From Siphonobacter aquaeclarae (GTDB lineage Bacteria > Bacteroidota > Bacteroidia > Cytophagales > Spirosomataceae), in assembly GCF_900103285.1 (NCBI RefSeq), contig NZ_FNGS01000013.1, positions 1 to 51,794 on the forward strand: a DNA stretch of 51,794 nucleotides, written 5' to 3'. The position numbers and the translations under genes are program-made. Below the pieces are notes generated by a model. It worked only from the letters and a program-made list of their open reading frames with translations, was not told the origin of the DNA and ran no database searches. Shown here piece after piece: positions 7,661-16,244 of this stretch; position 1 is the first letter of the stretch, and each line of letters starts with the position of its first letter.

Positions 7661-8656
7661 TCAGGAAAGAACCATCAGTTCGGGTTTCAGGACGACCTTC
7701 TGGGCGGTCTCTTCCCGGTTGCTGATGGCCTGCAGCAGGATTTCAGCGGCAGAGTAGCCCATGCGGTACGGATGCTGTTCGACAGACGCCAGCGGCGGAT
7801 GCTCCAGGTAAGCATTCATGGGCAGGTTGGAAAAGCTGACGAAGGAAATATCCTGATTGATCCGCAGACCTCTGGAACGGCAGATACCCATCGCGTCGAG
7901 CGCGACATAGTCATTGAACGTAAGGACGGAATCCGGGCGGTCGGAGAGAGACAGCAGCAGTTCCATCTTCTTCCGGGAATCTTCCGTCGTCAGGTCTACC
8001 TGCTGAATGAGCTCCGGTACTACCGGCAGGCCTCCTTCCACCAGCGCCCGGCAATACCCCTGGTACCGCTCCTCGCAGGCAACAAGGGAATCCGGACCGT
8101 TGAGCAGGGCTATCTTCCGGAACCCCTTCTGAATCAGGAGGCGGGTAGCCTCATAGGCGCCGGACTCGATATCGCAGGAAACCTGATGGGTATCAATTCC
8201 CGGTGGAATGCGGTCGAATAATACCAGCGGAATGCGGTGGCGGAGCAGTTTTTCCACGTGATCAAACTGCCGGCTTTCCTTCGCAACAGAAAGGATGACG
8301 CCGTCGACCAACTGATGAGAGAGTACTTCGAGTACCTGGCGTTCGCGGTCGTATCGGTCGTGCGACTGGTACAAGGCTACGGTATATCCGTTCTCAAAAG
8401 CGAATTCTTCAATACCGTTGATGGCATTGGAGAAAAAGTTCTCGCGGATTTCGGGGAGGACAACACCGAGCATAAACGTTTTGCCGCTGCGCAGGTTGCG
8501 GGCCGTGGCGCTCGGAATATAATTGAGCTGTTCGGCCAGTTCCTGCACCCGTTCCTTGGTTCGGAGGCCGATCCGCGGATGGTTCTGCAACGCTCTCGAT
8601 ACCGTTGAAGGAGAGATTTTCAGGCGGCGGGCGATTTCTTTGATCGAGACGTTCAT
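7661..8656 (-). CDS. LacI/GalR-family transcriptional regulator
   Basis: 331 residues. The N-terminus SIKEIARRLKISPSTVSRALQ is the LacI helix-turn-helix, followed by the hinge-helix region (TARNLRSGKT) and a periplasmic-binding-protein-like sensor domain (LGVVLPEIRENFF, DGVILSVAKE, IPLVLFDR, VSCDIESGA). Such proteins bind a sugar or sugar phosphate and release a palindromic operator. It is encoded directly upstream of and in the same direction as the sugar operon, with a matching palindrome between them, so local control of that operon is very likely. Effector unknown. Confidence 0.93.
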   Translation of the reverse strand: MNVSIKEIARRLKISPSTVSRALQNHPRIGLRTKERVQELAEQLNYIPSATARNLRSGKTFMLGVVLPEIRENFFSNAINGIEEFAFENGYTVALYQSHDRYDRERQVLEVLSHQLVDGVILSVAKESRQFDHVEKLLRHRIPLVLFDRIPPGIDTHQVSCDIESGAYEATRLLIQKGFRKIALLNGPDSLVACEERYQGYCRALVEGGLPVVPELIQQVDLTTEDSRKKMELLLSLSDRPDSVLTFNDYVALDAMGICRSRGLRINQDISFVSFSNLPMNAYLEHPPLASVEQHPYRMGYSAAEILLQAISNREETAQKVVLKPELMVLS

Positions 8657-8759
8657 ATGCAGGCAATCGGAAAGCGTTCAAACAAAGATAGCATTTTCGG
8701 GGCCATCGCCGCTAGCGCTGCCAACAAGTCCGTTTGCCGGATTATCGCTTCAGCCTGTT

Positions 8760-9665
8760 TCAGGGAAGCGAATCCAGTGCGTCGAGAATGGCGGAGTCTG
8801 CCGTGATATCAAACTTCCGGGCAAACAACTCTCCCGATTGTCGCAGCGCCGGAAGGTCCTGCATGCCGAGCGGAACCCCGTACATTTCCTCCGGCCGATG
8901 CCAGTGGCTGTAGGTAAGGCAGTCGGGGATGATCCGGCCGCGGTCAGCTTCCTCCGCGTTGAAGAGAATCGTGTGGAAAAAATGCTCTTCCGGTACCCAG
9001 GCGGTTTGGTAGTACCGCAGAATTTCCGGATGCTGCGCAGCGTACCGGACCAGATACTCCACTGCGACGGGTGCCAGCCGGAGCCAGTTCGAACCAAAAT
9101 GGTGTTTCAGTTTCCCTGGCAGCACACGCGGAAGGGGTAACCGGCCCGATGCCTTCAGCAGGATACCGGCCAACGCTTTGACGGGATGCTGACGGGGCTC
9201 TCCCGGATACTGCAGTATCTGGTTAAACGGCAGGCGGAAATGATACCGTTCCACACGGGAAAGCAGGTGAGCATTGTTTGTTTCGTCCATACCGGCACGG
9301 TGTACGAAGCTGACTCCCGGATTTTCTGCGAAAAAACGAACAATCGTATCCGTTGGTACCAGCGGATAATCCTGTCCGCTGAGTACGAGTAAGTGATCAT
9401 ACGGAATACCGCTCCGGTGAACTTCGGTGATACCGGCGAGCATAGCAGTCGTCAAACCGGAGTCGCCCCAGCGGCAGCGGTATCTCTGCTGGAGAAAGGT
9501 ACTATCAGATTGCCCGGCGAAAAGCGGCGTGAAGGTATCCAGCGGTACGGAGGCATCAATGTGTATCCAGCAATGGCTTCCTTCCGCCCGCAACCGGTCG
9601 GTCAGCCGTCGTAGCTGCTGCGGGTACCGGTGGGCAAAAATCAGATAGGCAAGGCGATGAGGCAT
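8760..9665 (-). CDS. GT14-type beta-1,6-N-acetylglucosaminyltransferase-like protein
   Basis: 301 residues from the ATG at 9665; the open frame extends to 9845, but that extension overlaps the PhyH gene and lacks family similarity. The pattern LIFAHRYPQQLRRL, HIDASVP, RCRWGDSGL, LVLSGQDYPL, GSNWLRL and VPEEHFFHT is that of the Branch family (core-2/I-branching enzymes). Bacterial members transfer a sugar to surface glycans or exopolymers. No signal peptide or membrane segment is seen. Its start is five bases from the stop of the PhyH gene, so the two form an operon. Confidence 0.85.
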   Translation of the reverse strand: MPHRLAYLIFAHRYPQQLRRLTDRLRAEGSHCWIHIDASVPLDTFTPLFAGQSDSTFLQQRYRCRWGDSGLTTAMLAGITEVHRSGIPYDHLLVLSGQDYPLVPTDTIVRFFAENPGVSFVHRAGMDETNNAHLLSRVERYHFRLPFNQILQYPGEPRQHPVKALAGILLKASGRLPLPRVLPGKLKHHFGSNWLRLAPVAVEYLVRYAAQHPEILRYYQTAWVPEEHFFHTILFNAEEADRGRIIPDCLTYSHWHRPEEMYGVPLGMQDLPALRQSGELFARKFDITADSAILDALDSLP

Positions 9666-9670
9666 AGCGG

Positions 9671-10627
9671 TTATTTTCCGAGAAGACGCCGCACCCGAAT
9701 CCGGAAGGATTCCGGAAACAGACGCTGCAATAGTTTCTTGGGTAATTGGATCGTATAGGAATGACCGGTATGGTTGATTGCCGTACCGAGGTACCGGCTC
9801 GGGACTTCCCTGCCTGTCGCAATGTTGAATACCTGCTGAATGCATACCCGTTCGAGGGCGAGTTCGGTCCGCATCGGCCGGTAGTAGGCGCAGTTTTCGA
9901 AGTAGTAGTGCGTTACCTGCGTATACCGGGAGGAGCCTGCGTCCCGGATTTTCTCGCCTCCGTGCAGGAGGTTGGCCGACCAGATGAGCGCCTGCCCTTT
10001 CCGGAGATTCAGGGTCTTCTTTTGAAGGTGTTTGTGGACGACGAGCTGTTCGATGAAATCCTCGTATTGCGCGTAGTACTTCGAAATGAGTTCCTCGATG
10101 GATTCATGCCGCGCAGAGGGTAAGCCGAGGGACGCCAGGTCGTAAAACGGCAGCCGGTGGCTTCCCGGATAATAATGAAGCGGCCCGTTTCCGTCGTGAA
10201 TATCTTCCAGCGCCACCCAGACTCTCGCGAGGTATCTTTCCGGCAGGGAATGAAAATGGATGGAATCGCTGTGGGTACGCTGCTGGCTTCCCGAACTGAA
10301 ATTAAGCGTTTGGAACGGAATCGGCTCCCGCCGGTAAAGTATTTCCAGCAGTTCCATGACCTTCGGCGCCGCAGCGATCCGGCGGACAGCTGCGACGTCA
10401 GGCCATTCATCCTGCAGCCGGTTGGTCCGGCGTTCGGAAAAGCGGGGTTTCAGGGTTGCTACGGCCTCATCCAATGTCTGCTCATCTATCCCGGGATCGA
10501 TGATGACATAGCCGTTTTCGGAAAAGAAACGGACGAAGGCCTTCATTTCCGGCGAAAGACCGGCCGCTTCCAGCTCCGATTCAAAAAAAGGAGATTCAGT
10601 CCAGGGAACTTGTACGGACAGGTTCAT
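9671..10627 (-). CDS. phytanoyl-CoA dioxygenase (PhyH) family protein
   Basis: 318 residues from the ATG at 10627. It is a non-heme iron, 2-oxoglutarate-dependent oxygenase by family. The metal triad is visible: H119-S-D121 and distal H222 (LLHGG), and R234 (SSRYTQ) can hold 2-oxoglutarate. HYYPGSHRLP is another typical PhyH block. The open frame continues upstream to 10735, but the extra residues are unlike the family. It is paired with the GT14 gene, so the substrate may be a sugar or a lipid of a surface molecule; this is a guess. Confidence 0.87.
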   Translation of the reverse strand: MNLSVQVPWTESPFFESELEAAGLSPEMKAFVRFFSENGYVIIDPGIDEQTLDEAVATLKPRFSERRTNRLQDEWPDVAAVRRIAAAPKVMELLEILYRREPIPFQTLNFSSGSQQRTHSDSIHFHSLPERYLARVWVALEDIHDGNGPLHYYPGSHRLPFYDLASLGLPSARHESIEELISKYYAQYEDFIEQLVVHKHLQKKTLNLRKGQALIWSANLLHGGEKIRDAGSSRYTQVTHYYFENCAYYRPMRTELALERVCIQQVFNIATGREVPSRYLGTAINHTGHSYTIQLPKKLLQRLFPESFRIRVRRLLGK

Positions 10628-10811
10628 GGGTTGAAGGGAGGTATGAGATGAACGCTGCGCGCCGGTACTTTCCGCGGGCAGCCTGTCCGGATATCGCCCG
10701 GGACCCTGAAAGGATAACAGCTGCCGTTCACTCAAGGTCGCGGAATAGCTGGCCTCCCGGACAAACCGGCATCGTGCGGCGGGGTTTGTTGTGCTTCATT
10801 CGCATGGAAAT

Positions 10812-10846
10812 AAAAATCCCCGGCACCTCAGAAGGTGCCGGGGATT
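10812..10846 (-). terminator. terminator of the susCD operon
   Basis: A perfect 13-bp GC-rich stem (ATCCCCGGCACCT with its complement) and a CAGA loop, followed on the minus strand by a T run. It stands 20 bases after the SusD stop and separates this operon from the PhyH/GT14 genes. Confidence 0.88.
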
Positions 10847-10865
10847 GAAAAAGAGTCTACACAAA

Positions 10866-12587
10866 TCAGTAGCCCGGGTTTTGTTTCAACGTCGGCTGCC
10901 CGTTGAGGTAGCTGTTGTTGATTTCATCTACCGGGAGGGGGAAATATTCGTTCCGGCCCTTGGTAAAGACGGCGCCCGTCAGGTAGGCACGTTTCTTGTT
11001 TTCTACCGAGAGATACTTGTTCAGCGTCACGTCGGCGATACCCCAGCGAACGAGGTCGAAGAACCGGTGGCCTTCCATCGCAAACTCCAGGCGCTCTTCC
11101 ATCTGAACCGCTTTCCAGGCTGATGCTTTGTCGGCGAAGGCTGTTGCGCCGGCCGCGTACTCGTTTACCAGGTAGCTGGCGGCCGGAGTACCGTCCGGGT
11201 TAACTACCTGGGTGCTGGTTTTGGCACGGTTACGGATCTGGTTCACCAGCAGGCGGGCCTTGTCGAGCGATCCTACCTCAATCTCACACTCAGCGAGCCA
11301 GAGCAGTACGTGCGAGTAGCGGATCATCCGGTAGTTGTTGGCTACCCGGCGCTTGTTGGTGGAGTGGGTATTGGTTCCTTCTTCAGCCTTGTAGTACATC
11401 CACTTCATGCCCGTGTACGGTCCGGCGTAGTTCTGATCCCGTATCCAGGTTACGCCTGGCATCGGACCCCAGTCGAGGAAGGGGATAGCCCGGCGGCCTA
11501 CGGTCCAGTCGAGGCGCGGATCGACCGGCTTGGTATCCGGCGTAAACGGATCGGTCGCCTTCAGGCCCTGGTCGTTTTTCAGATCGGCATCGTTGAAGGT
11601 ATCGAGCATCGGCAGGCCGTTTGCGTCGGTTTTGTAGGCATTGACGAGGTTCAGGGACGGCTGGTAGAATCCGCAGCAGCCGCCACCCGGCGCGCCGGAG
11701 AAGTACGGCCAGTTGAGCGTTTCGCCGGCATTGCCATTGTTACCGTTGGTTCCGTCGTTTACGGAGAACTGTACTTCGAAAACCGACTCGGCATTGTTGT
11801 TCGTAGCGGCACGGAAATTATCCCGGAAATCCACCAGTTTATACTGATTGGACGCGACGATGGCTTCGAGCAACGGTTTGGCAGCCGCCCATTTTTTCTG
11901 GAACAGATAGGCTTTGGCCAGATAAGCCATAGCGGCATACTTGGTGGCCCGGCCTTTCTGCGACTGGGTAGCCGGCAGGTTGTCGGCGGCAAACTTCAGG
12001 TCGGCTTCGATGTTCGGCCAGATATCCTTGTCGTTGGCTACCTTCACCGAGTTCGGGTCCGACGAGTTATAGGTTTTTTCGTCGATGTACGGCACCATGT
12101 TCCACATCTTCTTGGCTTCGAAGTGGTAGTGACCGCGGAGGAAGCGGGTCTCGGCCGTTACCTGCGTTTTTTCGGCGTCGGTCATGTCCTTGGCGAGCGC
12201 CATGATCTGCAGGATTTCATTACAACGGGAGATACCGTCGTATACCACCCGCCATTTTCCGCGCATGTGGACAAAGCCCGGTTGAACTTCGTAGCGCTCG
12301 ATACCGGTGATTTCCGGCTGGTCACTGGCGTCCGTGCCTTTGTACGCATCGTCCGAAGCCACTCCGCCATATACCCAGTTCGAAACGGCCCCGTGCCAGT
12401 CGGTACCACCCGATCCGATACCATCGAGGAGCGAGTAGGAGCCAATCAGCAGGGCATTTACGCCTGCTTTGTTACTTAGCTGGGACTGTGACGCCACACC
12501 CTGCGGCTTCACATCCAGGAATGATTCGCTGCAGGACGAGATCAGACCCGCCATCAGCAGAGAAGCAAGAATTATATTTCTTTTCAT
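10866..12587 (-). CDS. susD: SusD/RagB-family outer-membrane nutrient-binding lipoprotein
   Basis: 573 residues. A lipoprotein signal (MKRNIILASLLMAGLISSC, lipid-bearing Cys19) is followed by FLDVKPQG, the usual SusD N-terminus. The first half carries the TPR-like helices (CNEILQIMALAKDM, TRFLRGHYHFEAKKMW) and the C-terminal half the SusD motifs WLAECEIEVG, NQIRNRA, EERLEFAMEGHRFFDLVRWG and FPLPVDEINNSYLNGQPTLKQNPGY. It caps the SusC channel at the cell surface and binds the substrate. It follows SusC by 41 bases. No glycosidase sits in this operon, so the ligand may be a glycan or a peptide. Confidence 0.96.
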   Translation of the reverse strand: MKRNIILASLLMAGLISSCSESFLDVKPQGVASQSQLSNKAGVNALLIGSYSLLDGIGSGGTDWHGAVSNWVYGGVASDDAYKGTDASDQPEITGIERYEVQPGFVHMRGKWRVVYDGISRCNEILQIMALAKDMTDAEKTQVTAETRFLRGHYHFEAKKMWNMVPYIDEKTYNSSDPNSVKVANDKDIWPNIEADLKFAADNLPATQSQKGRATKYAAMAYLAKAYLFQKKWAAAKPLLEAIVASNQYKLVDFRDNFRAATNNNAESVFEVQFSVNDGTNGNNGNAGETLNWPYFSGAPGGGCCGFYQPSLNLVNAYKTDANGLPMLDTFNDADLKNDQGLKATDPFTPDTKPVDPRLDWTVGRRAIPFLDWGPMPGVTWIRDQNYAGPYTGMKWMYYKAEEGTNTHSTNKRRVANNYRMIRYSHVLLWLAECEIEVGSLDKARLLVNQIRNRAKTSTQVVNPDGTPAASYLVNEYAAGATAFADKASAWKAVQMEERLEFAMEGHRFFDLVRWGIADVTLNKYLSVENKKRAYLTGAVFTKGRNEYFPLPVDEINNSYLNGQPTLKQNPGY

Positions 12588-12628
12588 ATGCTTTCGATAT
12601 AAAAATGTCGATGGAATGATACCGGATA

Positions 12629-15600
12629 TCAGAAGCTGAGTCGCAATCCGACGAGCATGGTCTTCGCTACCGGGTAAGCGCCTTCGTCTACGCCCAGGTG
12701 CGTGTCCTGGCCGCTTTCGCCGGAACGGCGCAGGTTGATTTCCGGATCAAGACCGGTGTATTTCGTGAACGTAAACAGGTTCTGGCCCTGGATGTAGATC
12801 TGGGTAGCGCCGAGACCGAGGTGTTTCTGCAGTCCGGCAGGCAGAGAGTACGACAGCTGGATGTTCTTCAGGCGCAGGTAGGATCCCTTTTCGATGAAAT
12901 AGGTCGAAATCTGGGCGCTGGTGGCGTCGGTTGAGCGCAGCTGGGGCAGCTTCGCGTTGGTCTTGCCGGGTTCCCAGGAATCATACAGCATGCGGGTACT
13001 GCGGTTACCCTGGAAGGTGTTGAAATCGGTCCAGTACCGCATGTAGTTGAAGAGGTCGTTACCGTAGACACCCTGACCAAAGAGGGTCAGGTCGAAGTTT
13101 TTCCAGCCTACGCTGACGTTAAGCCCATACGAGAAGTCGGGGTGCGGGTTACCGATGAAGGTACGGTCAGCCGTGGTGACCTTGCCGTCGCCGTCTACAT
13201 CCCGGAAGATGAAGGAACCGGCCCGGTTATAGGTGCCGAATTGAGGAGCTTTCTGCGCCTGCTCGTCGGTCTGGAAGATGCCGTCGATGATATAACCGTA
13301 GAACGAAGATACCGGCATGCCTACCTTCGTCGCGCTCATCGCCGGGAGACGTGTACTGAAACCGAACTTGATGGAGTTCGGGTCATTGTTGATCTTCAGT
13401 ACTTTGTTGCGGTACGTCGAGAAGTTGGCGCCTACCGAGAAGCGGATTTTGCCGTCAGCAGCCTTGCCGTTGTAGTTCAACGAGACATCCACCCCTTTGT
13501 TCTGCATGTCCCCGATGTTGGTGTAGGGGATCGTTGCCTGGCCCATTGCCCAGGGAACGTCGATCTGGCTCAGCATGTCTTTGGTCTTCTTGATGTACCA
13601 GTCGAACACAAACTGAACCTTGTTGTTGAAGAGGCTGGCGTCGAACCCGATGTTGGTCGAGGTCGTCGTTTCCCACTTCCCGTTCGAGTTGCCGAACTGT
13701 ACCAGGTCGAAGCCGGGTACGATAGACGTCTTCGCACCGTTGATGTCGTAGTGGTTTTCCACCGGCCGCGATTCGTACAGCGTGTAGGCGTTGTAAATGT
13801 TCGGGATATTCTGGTTTCCGGTGCTGCCCCAGCCGGCGCGGATCTTCAGATCAGACAGCCAGCTGATGTTTTTCATGAATGCCAGCTCCGACAGACGCAG
13901 ACCCACGCTGGCAGCCGGGAAAACGGCGTAGCGGTTGGCCGCGCTGAAACGGGAAGAACCGTCCCGGCGGAGGGTAAAGTCAGCCAGGAAGATATCCTTG
14001 TACGAGTAGTTGACCTTGCCAAAAATGGAGAACAGGCGGGTACGGTTGGCGCCGCGGCCGGAGTTCTGCAGACCCAGCGGGCTGCCGGCGTTCAGGTAGA
14101 GGTAGTTCGGATCTTCGAACGCATAGTTGCTCCGCGTCGCATCAAAAATGAAGTCATACGTCGCGATGGCTTCGGTACCGGCGAGAACGTTGATGTTGTG
14201 ATCGCCGAACGACTTCCGGTAGGTCAGCGTGTTGTACCAGGTCCAGGAGTTGTCGTACCGGTTTTCGACGCGCAGGTTGTTCGTATTCCGTGCTTCCGGC
14301 GATTCGGGATCGAGCGGGGTAAACGGCGCGAAGTTGTAGAGGTTGTATTCTACCCCGAAGCTTGTCCGGAAGGTCAGGTTCTTGAGGAGATCAGCTTCCA
14401 GAAAAGCGTTTCCGAAGAGGTGAACGCCTTTGGTGACGTTGTCCTTGTTCCGGTAAAGTTCAGCCACCGGGTTCCGGGCGTTGCCGAGGTTGAGACCTTT
14501 GGCGCCGGCCCAGTTACCTGCCACGTCATATACCGGGATCAGCGGGTGCATCCGCACGGCAAAAGCAATCGGGTTCGATTCGTCGTTGTTCGTGATACCA
14601 ATGCGCTCGTCATACGATACCGTGAAGTTTTCACCGACGCGTACCCGGTTCTTCACCTTGAATTCGGTGTTAGCCCGGAGAGAGTAGCGCTTATAGCCGG
14701 TATACTTCATGATCCCCTTCTGGTTGAAATAGTTGAAGGAAATCGCATAGGCACCTTTATCGGTACCGCCGCTGGCGCCCAGCTGGTAGTTCTGACTCAC
14801 GGCCTGGTTGAAGATTTCCTTCTGCCAGTCAGTACCCTGCTTGTTGGCTTTGGTGATCATGAACTTCGTGCTGCCGAGACCCGGATCGCGGAGATCGTAC
14901 GTGTAGTTGATGTAGTTGCCGCTGGCATCCTTGGCCAGGCGGGGATCTCCTTCAAATGCGCCGGATGGGTAGATGTAGTCCGGGATAACCGGGTTGGCGC
15001 CGCTGCCGTACTGCCCGTTGGTCGGAACGAGACCAGCATTCTTGGTCGACGTCCAGATCTGCTGCCCCAGCTCCTGTGAATTGAGCAGGCTCAGGAACTT
15101 GCCCGGACGCTGGATACCCGTGTACATGTCGAACGTGATCTTCGTTTCACCGGCAGAACCTTTTTTCGTTGTGATGATCACAACGCCGTTTGCTGCCCGC
15201 GCGCCGTAGATGGAAGCCGCCGATGCATCTTTCAGTACCTGAAGACTTTCGATGTCATTCGGGTTGATGTTGGTCAGGTTCCCCTGCGTCGGTACGCCGT
15301 CGACGATGTAGAGCGGAGAGTTGTTGTTGATCGTCCCGAAACCCCGGATACGCACCATCGTGCCACCGCCCGGAGAGTTGTCGTTTCCGACCGTCACCCC
15401 GGCCGCGCGGCCCTGAAGCGCCTGGGTCAGCGAGGCGGCGGGCAGCGCCGTCAGTTCGGCGCCTTTTACCACCGTTACCGCACCCGTAATGTCCTTTTTA
15501 CGCTGGGAACCATAACCGGTGACAACCACTTCGTCGAGCGCTTTGGACGCTTCGGTAAGGGTAACATTGATAATGGTTTGATTGGCAACGGTGACCTGCG

Positions 15601-15844
15601 TACTCTGATAACCAACCGCAGTGAAGACAAGAACGTCAGCCGTACTGGAAGAAGAAATAACATAGTTTCCGGAGGCATCGGAGTTTACCCCCCGGGTTGT
15701 GCCTTTGATCTGGATACTCACCCCGGGAACGCCGGTCCCGTCTGGTCCCGATACTTTCCCCGAAATCCGGCGATCTTGTGCGTAGACTACTTGAACTGTC
15801 CCCAAAAGCAGGACAGCCCACACCAGGTGTAGGAGTCTTTTCAT
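12629..15844 (-). CDS. susC: SusC/RagA-family TonB-linked outer-membrane receptor
   Basis: 1071 residues from the ATG at 15844; the longer frame to 15973 lacks a signal peptide at its start. Signal peptide 1-23 (ending VVYAQ), a carboxypeptidase-D-like domain (about 26-105), the linking motif LDEVVVTGYG, the plug domain (VRIRGFGTINNNSPLYIVDGVP, DIESLQVLKDASAASIYGARAANGVVIITTKKG) and a long beta-barrel ending in LRLSF. It imports oligomers with TonB energy together with SusD. No anti-sigma or sigma gene precedes it and the barrel has no extra N-terminal signalling domain, so it is not of the FecA-like signalling type. Confidence 0.97.
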   Translation of the reverse strand: MKRLLHLVWAVLLLGTVQVVYAQDRRISGKVSGPDGTGVPGVSIQIKGTTRGVNSDASGNYVISSSSTADVLVFTAVGYQSTQVTVANQTIINVTLTEASKALDEVVVTGYGSQRKKDITGAVTVVKGAELTALPAASLTQALQGRAAGVTVGNDNSPGGGTMVRIRGFGTINNNSPLYIVDGVPTQGNLTNINPNDIESLQVLKDASAASIYGARAANGVVIITTKKGSAGETKITFDMYTGIQRPGKFLSLLNSQELGQQIWTSTKNAGLVPTNGQYGSGANPVIPDYIYPSGAFEGDPRLAKDASGNYINYTYDLRDPGLGSTKFMITKANKQGTDWQKEIFNQAVSQNYQLGASGGTDKGAYAISFNYFNQKGIMKYTGYKRYSLRANTEFKVKNRVRVGENFTVSYDERIGITNNDESNPIAFAVRMHPLIPVYDVAGNWAGAKGLNLGNARNPVAELYRNKDNVTKGVHLFGNAFLEADLLKNLTFRTSFGVEYNLYNFAPFTPLDPESPEARNTNNLRVENRYDNSWTWYNTLTYRKSFGDHNINVLAGTEAIATYDFIFDATRSNYAFEDPNYLYLNAGSPLGLQNSGRGANRTRLFSIFGKVNYSYKDIFLADFTLRRDGSSRFSAANRYAVFPAASVGLRLSELAFMKNISWLSDLKIRAGWGSTGNQNIPNIYNAYTLYESRPVENHYDINGAKTSIVPGFDLVQFGNSNGKWETTTSTNIGFDASLFNNKVQFVFDWYIKKTKDMLSQIDVPWAMGQATIPYTNIGDMQNKGVDVSLNYNGKAADGKIRFSVGANFSTYRNKVLKINNDPNSIKFGFSTRLPAMSATKVGMPVSSFYGYIIDGIFQTDEQAQKAPQFGTYNRAGSFIFRDVDGDGKVTTADRTFIGNPHPDFSYGLNVSVGWKNFDLTLFGQGVYGNDLFNYMRYWTDFNTFQGNRSTRMLYDSWEPGKTNAKLPQLRSTDATSAQISTYFIEKGSYLRLKNIQLSYSLPAGLQKHLGLGATQIYIQGQNLFTFTKYTGLDPEINLRRSGESGQDTHLGVDEGAYPVAKTMLVGLRLSF

Positions 15845-16244
15845 GTGAAGTAATTGTTTAGTGAATAGAGTATGTATTAGAATCAGGCCGAAATATCTGC
15901 ATAAATTCAAATTATTTATACGAATTGTTGAATTTTCGCGATGAAACAGGAAAAAATCAGGGAATATTCCCAAATGGAATGTGATTTTTCCTGAACAGAT
16001 TCGGGTAGGTAGGAATCGGATATTTCGAAAGAAAATTTGGTATTTTTTGAATAGCGAAAGACAGGTTAGGTATTTTCGGAAGAAAATTCGGCTGAAATGG
16101 GTTTTAGGACGTGCCGCTCCGCCCGCCGGGACCCGCTTCTGAAAGCGAAAATGTTTTTCGGTAACCTACCCGGAAATTGACGCCAGTCTGCTTTCCGTGT
16201 CCTAACTAATCGCCCTTTTCTCACTTCATGCACACCAGAAACAG
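15845..16244. other. divergent intergenic region between susC and the S9 peptidase
   Basis: About 400 bases without a gene. The part near susC is AT-rich (around 15901-15940) and the middle has several TATTTT stretches; both are reasonable places for promoters, but I find no full TTTG/TAnnTTTG pair on either strand. Near 16228 there is CATGCACA, equal to one arm of the palindrome at 7590, but without its partner. Confidence 0.4.

Noticed and set aside
13142-15079. Long open frame on the plus strand opposite susC
   Set aside because: It has no recognisable domain, lies fully over susC and is a by-product of GC-rich codon use; the same holds for open frames opposite the sulfatase, susD, dnaE and pit.
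16228-16235. LacI operator upstream of the S9 peptidase
   Set aside because: Only one arm of the palindrome is present; an 8-base match is expected by chance.
12629-16244. Classical polysaccharide utilisation locus with the S9 peptidase as partner
   Set aside because: The peptidase is divergent and no glycoside hydrolase is in the susCD operon; the link is not supported beyond proximity.
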